A stretch of 64,000 nucleotides of DNA from Copromyces sp. CBS 386.78 (Eukaryota; Ascomycota; Sordariomycetes; Sordariales; Sordariaceae). The DNA is taken from NCBI GenBank assembly GCA_030685235.1, contig MU839109.1:186001-250000 (forward strand), given 5' to 3'. A program made the position numbers and the translations under genes. The notes below the pieces were generated by a model, which did not search any database, was not told the DNA's origin, and worked only from the letters and a program-made list of their open reading frames with translations. Positions 33,801 through 43,721 of the stretch are shown here, one piece after another. Within the stretch, counting starts at the first letter, position 1. Each line of letters begins with the position of its first letter.

Positions 33801-34064
33801 AGCTAATAGGACCGTTTGGTGTAACTTTTCCCAACACCTTAGTTGCTAAGATATCTCCGAAGCACACTGATGGGTCCCGGGGATTACGATTGGTAACGGA
33901 AGTGGGCTTATCACCATCCTTTGTCATGGGACTCGGGTGTTTCCTATCCTTGGACCTCCATCCTGTGTCGCATATTCCATCGTCATAAATAACTCCGCTT
34001 ACCCATCCCCTCGGACTCTCTCCCAAAAGGAACCGACACTGGACGACACACCCAACAAGCCATC
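30888..34064. other. 3.2-kb intergenic region with TAGGTAGG motifs and TE-like fragments
   Basis: No supported gene. It contains a direct 12-bp repeat (GCGCGCTGTTAG at 31513 and 31530), three copies of TTCGGTGTTA between 31807 and 31938, several TAGGTAGG motifs, and a pentanucleotide repeat at 32101-32149. Some parts may be decayed transposon. Confidence 0.5.
32101..32149 (+). repeat. TTGTC/TTGTT pentanucleotide repeat
   Basis: About ten tandem 5-nt units, TTGTC alternating with TTGTT in the second half. Confidence 0.88.
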
Positions 34065-35969
34065 ATGGCCCGCACAAGAAAGGACGCCGCCAAAGGCGAC
34101 AACCTAGCAGTACCCCCAGGTGTCGGCGAGAGCGAATCAAAAGCACCAACAATAGCAGAGGATGAAGGCTACAACAAGGAAGTCCTCTCGGACACAGACG
34201 GCGGACGGACAATCGACTTGACAGATCCGGAGAAGGAACAGCCGCATGAGTTGACACAGAGGAAGTCCAATGCTACGCAGAAGAGTCACGCTACTACGAT
34301 ACGAGAGGATGGAGTGGAATACCCGACAGGCCTCAAGTTGGGCATGATCACCATGGCCTTGTGTTTGGCTGTCTTCTTGATGGCTCTTGGTAAGTAAGCG
34401 CTCTTGTTCCGGTAGCTGAAAGGCAGATAGATGGAGACTAACAATAAGCAGATAACTCGATTATTGCGACGGCCATCCCAAAGATCACGGATCAGTTTCA
34501 CAGTTTGCCCGATGTCGGTTGGTATGGAAGTGGTGAGTCTCTTCCTCCTTTACTCCTCCCCGTTCACTGACAGCCGCTGACAGACTCTAGCCTACCTCCT
34601 AACCACCGCCGCGCTCCAACTCCTCTTCGGGCGCTTCTACACCTTTTTCTCCCTCAAATGGGTCTTCCTGATCGCCATCTTCATCTTTGAGCTCGGCTCC
34701 CTAATCTGCGGCGTCGCCAACACGTCCACCACCCTAATCATTGGTCGCGCCATCGCCGGGGTCGGTTCCGCAGGCATCTTCTCCGGCGCCCTAATCATCC
34801 TTGCCTACGCCGTGCCTCTCGAAAAACGTCCCGTCTACACGGGCTTCATCGGCTCCATGTACGGCATCGCCTCCGTCTCCGGCCCGCTTCTCGGCGGCGC
34901 TTTTACGGACCAAGTCACTTGGCGCTGGTGCTTCTACATTAACCTGCCCATCGGCGCCGTCACCATGGTCGTCATCGGTTTTTTCTTCCCCGACCCGCAG
35001 CGCGAGAGACCGACCGAAGTAACCTGGGCCAAGACCATCCTGAAATTCGACCCCTACGGCACAGCCGTGTTCATGCCCGCCATCGTCAGCCTTTTGCTCG
35101 CGCTCCAATGGGGCGGCACCACTTACGAGTGGGACAGCTGGCGCATCATCTTCCTCTTCGTCCTCTTCGCCGTCTTGATCATCGTCTTCATCTTCATCCA
35201 GTTCAAGATGCAAGACGAAGGCACCGTTCCTCCCCGCATCCTCAAGAAGCGCTCCGTCTGGGCCGCCGCCATCTTCACCTTCAGCTTGGGCGCCGCCTTC
35301 ATGGGCTCAGTCTATTACCTGCCCATCTGGTTCCAAGCCGTCAAGGGCGCCACAGCCGTCAAGTCCGGGATAATGAACCTCCCCATGCTTTTGTCGATGG
35401 TCATCTTGTCGGTACTCGCCGGCGGTCTCGTCTCCGCCCTAGGCTACTACACGCCCTTCATGATCCTCTGCTCCGTCGTCTCCAGCATCGGCTACGGTCT
35501 CCTGACGACCTTCCAGCCCGACACCAAATCCGATAAATGGATCGGCTACCAGATCCTCGTCGGCGCCGGCCTGGGAATGGGCCTGCAACAATCTCTCATG
35601 GCGGTGCAGACCGTTCTGGAAATCAAGGACGTCTCCGTCGGCACGGCGCTGATGGTGTTCATGCAGACCCTCGGCGGCGCGCTGTTTGTGAGCATTGCGC
35701 AGAACGTGTTTGCCAACAAGCTGGTGCAGTACGTCGGTGAGCTTGCGCCTGGGTTCGGCAATCCCGAGGATATCTTGTTGCTGGGCGCGACGAGTGTGCA
35801 GAAGACGATTGATGAGAGTATACTGCCGGGGGTCACGTTGGCGTATAATAATGCGCTGACGGACGTGTTTGTGGTTTTTGTGGCGATGGCGGTGGCGAGT
35901 ATTTTTGGGGCGCTGTTGGTGGAGTGGAAGAGTGTCAAGGGGAAGAATGTTGAGGTTGGGTTAGCGTGA
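34065..35969 (+). CDS. MFS multidrug/toxin-type transporter (DHA2, 14-TM)
   Basis: Proton-coupled exporter of small molecules at the plasma or vacuolar membrane. Proposed exons are 34065-34389, 34452-34532 and 34591-35969 (594 aa). The junctions rebuild [16 protein letters not shown] and [15 protein letters not shown], both strongly conserved in the family. The first 95 residues are hydrophilic and charged. Motif A-like and motif C-like segments are present: [20 protein letters not shown] (TM1, acid-bearing, motif D1), [20 protein letters not shown], and [20 protein letters not shown] (motif C, antiporter signature). [14 protein letters not shown] is typical of DHA2. The C-terminus ends [16 protein letters not shown]. 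Substrate is unknown. It is about 21 kb from the P450, so membership of the diterpene group is not implied. Confidence 0.94.
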
Positions 35970-37205
35970 TTTTTCATGTTTTAATGTAATTACAGGAAGC
36001 AGGTTGAAGACGTGGAGCATGTCTTTGATGATGTTGCCTGTGTTGGTTGGATCAAACTGAAAAGGAAAAAGACAGTTTGGGACTTGGAATGGATGGATGG
36101 GGAGATTAGAGATGACATGGCTTTTGTATATGTACTTAATCTGGTTAATGGGTGTCTTTGATACAGGGATAGAAAGGAATGGTGAATCTCAACTATACCT
36201 AGGTTTAATTTTTGAAGTCTCGTTTTACCCGACAAATAGAGACACTCAATCAGAAAGACTCATTGCTTACATTGGGATTCACCACTTGCTACCTAGTCAA
36301 CCGTTTTAATAGCCATAATCACCGCATTCTTTTCATGGCCAAATGTAGCTGATCATGCTTTCTGGTATTCATCATTGACGTTGAGCATGTCCGACATGTT
36401 CCTGTCGACGACCCAGCTATCTCACCCACCTCTCGATTATTGATCCCAGCAACACTATGTTATCCCCAGAAAGGTTCGAAACCATCCCAATCTACGATAC
36501 TTGGTCCGGAACGGCAGTTATACCTACGCAGACATCTTCTCCAGCTGTTGACCAAGGCAAGGCAGCAAAACAGATGACGAAGAGTGAATCAGAACCTGAT
36601 CCAGCAACGAATAGCGCAGCTGTCTCGCACGGCAATAGTAGCCCCCCGAGCGGGCGACTCCCTTGCTCGCTTCTCATCAAGAGTTGTAACCGCGATGATG
36701 CCGGACCGAGTTCAGAATAACGCAAACTTCAGTTGGGGACCAGCGATACCGCTGTATTCGCCGCTCCAGTCGTCGTCGTCGCCCACCGCACTCGGCGGGT
36801 GACCCGGCGGCTTGAGTCGTTGTTTCCATACTAATTTACCGTTTTTGGGAGGAGACTCATCATTCTTACCACGTTACAGACGGGAGCTCGGCAGTGACAT
36901 GGAGGTAATCTGGAAGTGACGACCCGGTGCCGCCACGAGACTCCGTCCCGTCTCGCTCCCCGGCCGTCTCCATGCAACAGTGACGGAACCCTCCAAGACC
37001 TGCACACCAATGGACTAGTCCAATCTGTAAGTATCATCCGATATTTCCAGCCACCTGTCCGTCGTCTTTCTACTTAATCATCAAGAGATTTGCCCTGGTC
37101 CAGTCGTCGGCGATGACGATCCCGCAAAGTTTGACAAGTCGCAGGGGAGGTACTGTGCAGTTTACAAGCCCAAGGTCAGTGCACTATAAACAATCCAATA
37201 ACAAA
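35970..37205. other. intergenic, MFS 3' side to tRNA-Pro
   Basis: An 87-codon frame beginning with ATG at 36457 exists but has no recognisable features and is not called. Nothing else seen. Confidence 0.5.
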
Positions 37206-37296
37206 GGGCCGCTGGTCTAGTGGTATGATTCTCGCTTAGGGTTCAAATCCTGAGCATTCTTGCGAGAGGTCCCGGGTTCAATCCCCGGGTGGCCCC
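37206..37296 (+). tRNA. tRNA-Pro (AGG) with about 19-nt intron
   Basis: Acceptor stem GGGCCGC pairs with GTGGCCC, discriminator C. D-arm GGTCTAGTGGTATGAT and T-arm CCCGGGTTCAATCCCCGGG are typical of tRNA-Pro. Anticodon stem CTCGC/GCGAG encloses TTAGGG-intron-T, giving anticodon AGG. The intron (about 19 nt) lies after position 37. Mature length is about 72 nt. Confidence 0.93.
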
Positions 37297-37301
37297 CGTT
37301 A

Positions 37302-37326
37302 TTTTTCGGTTTTTTTTTTTTTTTTT
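37302..37326 (+). terminator. Pol III terminator of tRNA-Pro
   Basis: T-rich run ending in an unbroken T tract starting about 6 nt past the tRNA. Confidence 0.75.
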
Positions 37327-38996
37327 GCTGCAGCTCTTTCCAGCCCAAGACTTTCCCAATTGTTTTTTTATTCACAATAAATAACTAGCACTGAATCTTT
37401 TTTTTTGTGGCATTTGAAGATGGCCAATAGGAAAAACATGGAAGGTACAGTTCGAGATGAATAATTCCACCCCGGAAAACAACAGCGCTTTACGAACAAA
37501 GAAACAACTGGCACTTGCCAAATTAGGAGGGTACAGGTAGGTATTCACGTTTTCATTGGTTCAAATTTTCTGACATGCAAAATTTGATGTTCCTTCAGGC
37601 CCCTCCACTGTCTTCAGTTGCTTTTCCCCGTCTCGTTCCCCATGGTGGTGTGACTTCCACTCACTCACTCACGATCCGCCGGTCAGTCCCCAACCAACAC
37701 TCAGTCCTCAGTTCCCAAATTTAGTACCGTGACTCACCCCGTCCTCGACCTCTCCTTTCCCACCTTCCCTCTTCTCCTCGTTCTCCCCCCTCATCCTTCC
37801 TACCATCTGTAGGTACCTACACAATCTTCCCCTCCTCCTCCTTTGATGGGTCCGTCTGACCCCGGATAGAAATGCTCATCGGACCAAGTAACAGTTAAGA
37901 AACAGTCCTCCAGCCGGCGGTCCGCACTTCTCAAAGTTATAAGGTCTGGTAGGTAGGGTCAACGACCGCTTGCCAGAAGTGTCTGTGTACGGTGTGTGGT
38001 GTATAGTGTTGAGGCTATGGTGACTTGTTGAGTTCTGTAGGTAATCTGTTGGATTAGTATTTGCTTATGGTGGTTTATTTTTGAGGGCTTGTATTGTCGT
38101 GTGTTGGCAAGATGAAGGCTTTGATGAACAGCTGGTGATGCTGCTCCGTCGGCTTTTGTCATTGACCTACCCTCTCCGACCTCGACAGGCGGCGTCGTCG
38201 GGGTTCGCCATGATTTCGTTTTGCGCTTCTTATTAGGCCACCACGCCAAGACTTTACCCCTTTCTCGGTCCAAACTTTCACTTTTTGAACGAGCAACTAC
38301 CGAGAAAGCGGACTACGACTGATCGATCCCGTAAAGCCTTAAACCCCACATAGTTAGTTCCTGTCCCAGACTTTCATTTCCATGGTTCAATGAACCGTTG
38401 CTGGTGGTTTGGCGGCTGCCTGATAATGAGGTGTGCGGGGCGGGGCCCGGGAGCGGAACGGGACAGGGGCCAGAGACCCGGGTGCCCGGACACTCGGCAG
38501 TCATCCGACCTTAATTGCACCCAAAGAATCTACGACTTGGATTTGGTGATTTCCAATGTTATCATGCATTTTTTAAGCATCTCAAGAATTTATAAAACTC
38601 GGAATTTTTATAATAACGGCCAAGTGTCCTAGCACTGTGCCAATAGCAAGATATCAATATTTGCCGGCACGTACCCAACCGACCGACACTGGATAGAGTC
38701 ATCATTCACAAGCAACTTCAGAACTCGAATGTCTTGTGTTTACGGCAATCACTAAGTCTGGAACAACGATTCACAGGGAACATGGCAGATAGAGCAAGTC
38801 AACGGATTGTTCGCGCGAGTTCCTCCACGATGGAATGACTGCTTCCCTGTTACCAAGCCAACATTTTGCAGATTCAGGACTGGCCAATCTCGACCTGGAT
38901 TGCGACGCTTGAAGCTGTGAGCGTGATCAGACTGCTTACCTTTGCAAACTGACGGGGAACTGACACTGGACCATGAAAAGCCCTATACCGCACCAC
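37327..38996. other. 1.7-kb intergenic region
   Basis: No gene, RNA or structured repeat supported. The stretch around 37740-37850 is C/T-rich. Confidence 0.5.
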
Positions 38997-39888
38997 TCAC
39001 TCCTCCAACTTGGCCTGCACCAATTCAGGCAACACCTTCTCCCCTTTTTTACTCTCCCGCTCCTCGGCACCCTCCCACTTCTTGCCCCCCGGTAACTCCA
39101 AAACCAACGGCTCCTTACACCCCTCTTGCACTCCCTCCCCATACTTGGGCGCCCTCAAATGACCACTGTTAATCCTCTCTCCCGTGACCGGATGCGGATA
39201 ATGAAACATCACCACCCTCGTATCCGGCCACAACATCTTCCTCTCCAGAATCTCATCCGGGCCCGTAGGATCCTCCGGAAACCTCCTCGCCGGCCACGGC
39301 ACATAGTTTGGCTTGGTCTTGCTCCACCCCGTCTCAAAATCCGCATGCCAAAACGGGAAGTACCTGTATCTGCAAAGCTTCCAAACTCCGTCTTCCTTCA
39401 CATACTCATTCTCGTACAGACCACCTTCCCACCACTGCCTGTGGCCCATCGAAAAGTCTTTCTCAATCGAGTTATGCGTACCGGCTTGCATCAGGGCCCG
39501 CATGCGGCACCAGGCGTGGTCGCCCGAGGAAGAGACGTCGACGATGTCTTGCATCATTATGTGGTCGAGCAGGAAACAGTGGATGGGACCATTACGCCCT
39601 TTGACAAAGGTCTACGCGAAGTGTTTCTTGTAGAGCCGCTCGACGCCGGCTTTGCCGAGGTAGCGGGACCCCAAGAACTCGACCAAGGTGTCGGGGCGGT
39701 TGGAGAAGAGGTTGACTACTTGGTTGTAGAGGCATTTGTCGAGGTAGTAGCCGTATTTGTGGTGGGTTTTGCGAATTTCGGCTTCATCTGGGGGGTTGTC
39801 AGGAATTTCGGCTTGTTGAGGGGGCGAAAGTGGACTTAGCGGCGACGCGAGATAGCTCTTTTTGCAAGGTGAGTTCCTGCTCCATCAT
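38997..39888 (-). pseudogene. SnoaL-like (NTF2-fold) protein, broken by frameshift and in-frame stop
   Basis: The 3' 186 codons (39557-38997) are open and contain the conserved block MMQDIVDV, QWWEGGLYENEYVKEDGVWK, YFPFWHADFETGW, PNYVPWPARRFPED and MLWPDTRVVMFHYPHPVTG of a fungal SnoaL-like family. Upstream in the same frame conserved sequence continues (RKTHHKYGYYLDKCLYNQVVNLFS, then FLGSRYLGKAGVERLYKKHFA), but it is interrupted by a TAG at 39614-39612 directly before TFVKGRNGPIHCFLLDH. Further upstream the likely start ATG at 39888 (MMEQELTLQKELSRVAAKSTFAP) is out of frame; the frames meet at a run of five C (plus-strand GGGGG, 39820-39824), as if one C were lost. No intron with usable splice sites repairs either lesion. 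It is therefore probably a pseudogene, unless both are assembly errors. Confidence 0.75.
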
Positions 39889-40508
39889 GGGCTATTTGGT
39901 GTCTGAGTCGGCTTGTTCTTTGGGATTTGATGGCTGAATCTCCAAAAACAATTGAGCGGCGGTTTGATCGTGGACGGGACCGCCTTTAAAGCCGTAGTAG
40001 GCGACGGCGGAGTGTTGTTACTGGTTCGGTTGTAACCCATCATTCAAGGTTCCATTGAGCCTGATATCTCGATGCGCCCGTGACAACGCAGTGATTGAGT
40101 GCAACATTGATCTTGGAACGCCACACGGGATCAATTTTGGCTGCGCTTTCCCGCTTGCGTCCCCGTCCCCCCTTCGGCTGTTAACAGCCCTCTCGTTCTG
40201 TGAGGACCTAGGCAATCAACAGGTACCCGATGCTGTGCAGAGGTCTCGGCCTGGATTACCGACACACTCCATGGGGTAGGCACGGGCCTTCTGCACGCTG
40301 CAATCATGGACAAAGTTTTGGCTAACGACATGTCGTCTGTGTTGCAAATTGTGAGGACGAGTGGTGGGGAGGTATAAGGGTGACTGTCATGGCGATTCCG
40401 CTGTTCGTGGCCGAGCCTGGTTGAGGCGATTCGTCGGGGACATTGGTGTTGACGAGAAGTGACGAGATGGACAGTTGGGTTGACTTGCGCCGAAGGTGTG
40501 CCGTTCGC

Positions 40509-40571
40509 GCTACAGAAAATACTCGTCAGTCTGTGTTCATAGCCCCCACAGGGTATGGTATTTTCTGTAGC
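40509..40571. repeat. perfect 14-bp inverted repeat
   Basis: GCTACAGAAAATAC (40509-40522) and GTATTTTCTGTAGC (40558-40571) with a 35-nt spacer. Confidence 0.85.
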
Positions 40572-40683
40572 AATGTCATGCACCTTGCTGGTAGTGCCTC
40601 ACCCGGGACGGTCCAGGCGAAGGGCGAGAGAAATTGGATTGTCGGCTCGACTTCACCTTCAGTCTGATCGGTTTACGCCAGGG

Positions 40684-40731
40684 CTTGAATCGCCTGTCTG
40701 CTGCTCCCAAAGAGAAGACAGGCGATTGAAG
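40684..40731. repeat. 16-bp inverted repeat, one mismatch, 16-nt loop
   Basis: CTTGAATCGCCTGTCT (40684-40699) and AGACAGGCGATTGAAG (40716-40731) can form a stable hairpin. Confidence 0.85.
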
Positions 40732-42357
40732 TCCTGAGCGGGGCGAGTAGCCAAGACGATGACGGGTCGATGGTAGATAAAATCAAGGTTATTTCAGACC
40801 GACGTTTGTCATGTTGACATGCTGGGCAGGGAAACCTGCAACTGGATCATGACTTGGTTTTCTTGCTGGAATTTGACGATCATTTGTCAACTTCCTTCCA
40901 TGGACGTGGGAAAGGGATAGATGTACCAACTCTCGCGGGAGCTTTTTGCAGGCGACAAAGCGGAAATCGCACCACGTTCACGTGCATGATTAGGTACCGA
41001 CGTATAATACGGTTTTGTTGTTGTATTCAACAAAGCGGATTGTCACACGCAACGGCCCGTCGCGACTTCCTCAGTTGGTCGTGACTCCAATGGTGCGATG
41101 GAACATGCCCTGGGCTCGATGGGGAAGGAGGAGATAGGGGAAAATGTCCCGCCCAGCTCTTGGTGATTCATGGCCCCTCGCGGTCTTTTGGACCAGACTT
41201 AGTCAGGACTCAAAGCGAGGAGTCAGGTGGGACACTGGCTACCTACACATCGCTACAGCAGTGCAGTAGGTTCCAGTCGTGGGGGTAGAAGTAGAGGTAT
41301 CTGCACAAGTGACTTGCCCTGGTTTCCTGATTTTTCTCACGTGGATCTGGCGCCTGGTTATTGCCCGGTTAATGCCATCTAGGTACCTACCTTATGGAGC
41401 CCGCCTGTTCGCCCGCATATGCTATACTGACCGTCTCTGGCAGGCGCAAAAGAAGATAGTGGACAGCTGCCCTAATTCGACTCGGAGTTCAAAGGACAAG
41501 ACAGTCCATGAGAAGCACTACCACAGCCACTTCCACGCTACGGATGTGTATCAGCCTCTTTGTGAAGGCATGCGCCACTGTTAGGTATCGAGACTACCTT
41601 GACATTTGAGTTATCGGATAATGGTCCCCCGATTCTCCAACTGGGTTGGATGGATCCAGGCTCCGGCCACCCGGTTCCCCTTGTTTACCATCCAACGGAG
41701 ACCTCTGAACAAACTATCACGTGAATATCATCCTTCTAATGCGCTGTATTCATAGCTTTGAAGGAGTGTGTCCTCCACCCCTCCCCCGGAACTCCCCTAC
41801 AGAGAACAACATGGAACGATAAAGCGAGGGAGAAGCGGCAAGAACAGTGCTGCTCATACATCTACATATACAGCAGTCCATGTAACAGGCAACCGGAATG
41901 TGGACGGTAAGGTAAGCAGCAATTCAAGCTTCCTTTGGTCTACCATGCGAACTGAAGTGTCGGACGCCCACGTGCTCGCTCTGCTTTCACACGGCAACTG
42001 CGCAGCAGGATTGATTGCAGAAGAAGGAAGTTACGCTTGCTACAGGACGCGTGCCGGTCGCCCTCTTATGAAACATGAAATGACGTGCTTGTATGTTTCC
42101 AGGCCGACGGACAACGAGATCAGTTGCATTTCAGGTCTATGATACACAAGAGAAGGAATGTTCCTGTGTAAGGTAGTCATGACCAAGGTGTACAGCGGGT
42201 GTGCATGTGCTGGTACATATGCGAGCTTCAGCACCAGGGGCAGGTTAGACTTCCCCTCCTCAACTTGTTCGATCGAGAGGGCAGGGGCGATCGAGAGGGT
42301 TTTCACACCCATTACTAAAGCAAAGTATTGTGCTCAGAACGAGCACTCAGAACTAGG

Positions 42358-42364
42358 TATATAA
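42358..42364 (+). promoter_or_regulatory. TATA box of the ATEEQQ-repeat gene
   Basis: TATATAA about 480 nt upstream of the start codon, followed by a C/T-rich stretch that suits transcription initiation near 42390. Confidence 0.5.
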
Positions 42365-42748
42365 GGAAGGCCACCTTTCCCGTTCTCTAAGCCCTTTCAT
42401 CCATTCTTTTCTCTCCAGCCTCCATTAAGCATTCATTCCCGCAAGACTCGGTTTCCAACCTCCGGTCCAGTCAGTCACTGCGTCAGTCACTGCGTGTCTA
42501 ACCAAATCAGAGGTGTTTGTTCGAGGTGTTCGTTACGCCCAAGCCCGCTTGACTCTTGTCCTCATATCAGAGTCCCCTGTCCTCGAACAACCCCAAGTCT
42601 CACTCCATCAAAACTCAAAAGGTACCAATATACAATTATACATCCTCCGCCGTTTAAACATCGGTCTCTAACACACTTAGCCTCGACATCCGTTCCTACG
42701 GGTACCGGTACCTTTTGACACTCACAGCACTCCCTTGAGTACTTACAT

Positions 42749-42806
42749 GTAAACATCCTTGCCAATCATGCTTTGACATCCATGGCATACTGACCTGTGC
42801 TTCCAG
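42749..42806 (+). other. probable 58-nt 5'-UTR intron
   Basis: GTAAAC donor, ACTGACC branch point and TTCCAG acceptor, 30 nt upstream of the start codon. The first two bases of the donor complete an ATG-TAA start-stop pair, and the intron contains two further tiny upstream frames (ATG-CTT-TGA and ATG-GCA-TAC-TGA). Splicing would remove all of them. Confidence 0.55.
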
Positions 42807-42836
42807 TCTCTCAACCAAGTCGACAAGCATCCAGTC

Positions 42837-43721
42837 ATGTCCGACAACGGCAGTGATAGCGCATCTACTCCAGATGTTCACACGCCCGCTTCCTCGCCCG
42901 CTTCCTCGCCTGGACGTGAGGCTTCGATTCCCAACTTCGGCCATCCGGGGTTCGACTTCGACTTTAACTTCGAGCCACCAACGCTTGAGGAGATCCAGGC
43001 CGATTTGCAAGAGCGGAATTATCGGTCGGGCGCACCGTCTCCATCACAGAGTCTGTGGAATTGGATCCAAGAGAAGACGGAGGCCGGGGTCTTGAGGTTG
43101 CCCGCCCACTCCGACACATCTGAGGGACGGACGGCTGGGTTGGCGAGAAAAGACCTATATGGCCCGCGTCAACGTCCCCTTTCGTTTTATGATCCGCCTT
43201 CTCCTTCCCCCGCGCATCGCCCTCGGCCTCAAAACCACATGCAGGCCACCAGGGGGACCTTGGGGCCTAATGACGCCATGCCTTCTATCGAGGGGGCAGT
43301 GCCGGAGGTGCAAATGAGTGGCTCGATGGAGGCGGTCATGATGGGCCCAGAGCCGCCCCATCAATATGAAGCTCCCTCGGAGCAGGTGCAGGCCACCGAG
43401 GAGCAGCAGGCCACCGAGGAGCAGCAGGCCACCGAGGTGCAGGTGAAGACCACCGGAGAGCAGCAGGCCACCGAGGAGCAGGTGGAGCAGCAGGCCACTG
43501 AAGAGCAGCAGGCCACCAAGGAGCTCGAGGCACCCCATCATCCCTCAGAGCAGCCCCAGGTGCAGACCACCGGAGAGGTGCCCATGAGCACGTCGCTGGA
43601 GCTCGTCCTGGCGGCACCACGACAGCCGCCCGCAGTGCCCCATCAGGCTCCCTCCTCCTCGCAGCAAGAAAACACGCTGCGCCAGCAAAATGCACTGGTT
43701 ATTAGAAGCCGTACCTTCTAG
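42837..43721 (+). CDS. low-complexity hypothetical protein with ATEEQQ repeats
   Basis: Single-exon frame of 294 aa. The N-terminus is Ser/Pro-rich (TPASSPASSPG), then an acidic-aromatic stretch PNFGHPGFDFDFNFEPPTLEEIQADL and a Trp-containing helix SLWNWIQEKTEAGVLRL that may be the only structured part. Residues about 180-230 contain repeats of QQATEEQQATE/VEQQATEEQQ. The C-terminus is Pro/Gln/Ser-rich. I recognise no family. A TATA box and a probable 5'-UTR intron precede it, which supports real expression. The +1 frame after the stop (to 43875) stays open and is also Arg/Ser-rich, so an extended isoform by splicing is possible. Confidence 0.68.
   Translation: MSDNGSDSASTPDVHTPASSPASSPGREASIPNFGHPGFDFDFNFEPPTLEEIQADLQERNYRSGAPSPSQSLWNWIQEKTEAGVLRLPAHSDTSEGRTAGLARKDLYGPRQRPLSFYDPPSPSPAHRPRPQNHMQATRGTLGPNDAMPSIEGAVPEVQMSGSMEAVMMGPEPPHQYEAPSEQVQATEEQQATEEQQATEVQVKTTGEQQATEEQVEQQATEEQQATKELEAPHHPSEQPQVQTTGEVPMSTSLELVLAAPRQPPAVPHQAPSSSQQENTLRQQNALVIRSRTF
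43382..43530 (+). repeat. coding tandem repeat (GAGCAGCAGGCCACC-like units)
   Basis: Imperfect units of 15-18 nt coding EQQAT/EEQQAT in the 42837-43721 protein. Confidence 0.85.

Larger units (their letters stand above)
39889..42836. other. 2.9-kb intergenic region with two hairpin-forming inverted repeats
   Basis: Short stop-containing reading near 39890-40015 (minus) looks slightly protein-like (YYGFKGGPVHDQTAAQLFLE) but cannot be assigned. Two inverted repeats lie at 40509-40571 and 40684-40731. Promoter elements of the next gene lie near 42358. No other gene supported. Confidence 0.5.

Noticed and set aside
14360..36000. Membership of the S28 peptidase and MFS transporter in the diterpenoid group
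   Set aside because: They are separated from the P450 by the MITE or by several housekeeping genes, and nothing in the sequence links them to terpenoid metabolism.
36457..36720. 87-codon ATG frame
   Set aside because: No features, no clear promoter, and neighbouring frames are equally open. I could not support it as a gene.
39612..39614. Intron hypothesis to remove the TAG and frameshift in the SnoaL-like gene
   Set aside because: The only GT...CTGAC...CAG combination near the C-run joins the exons in the wrong phase, and none spans the TAG without deleting conserved sequence.
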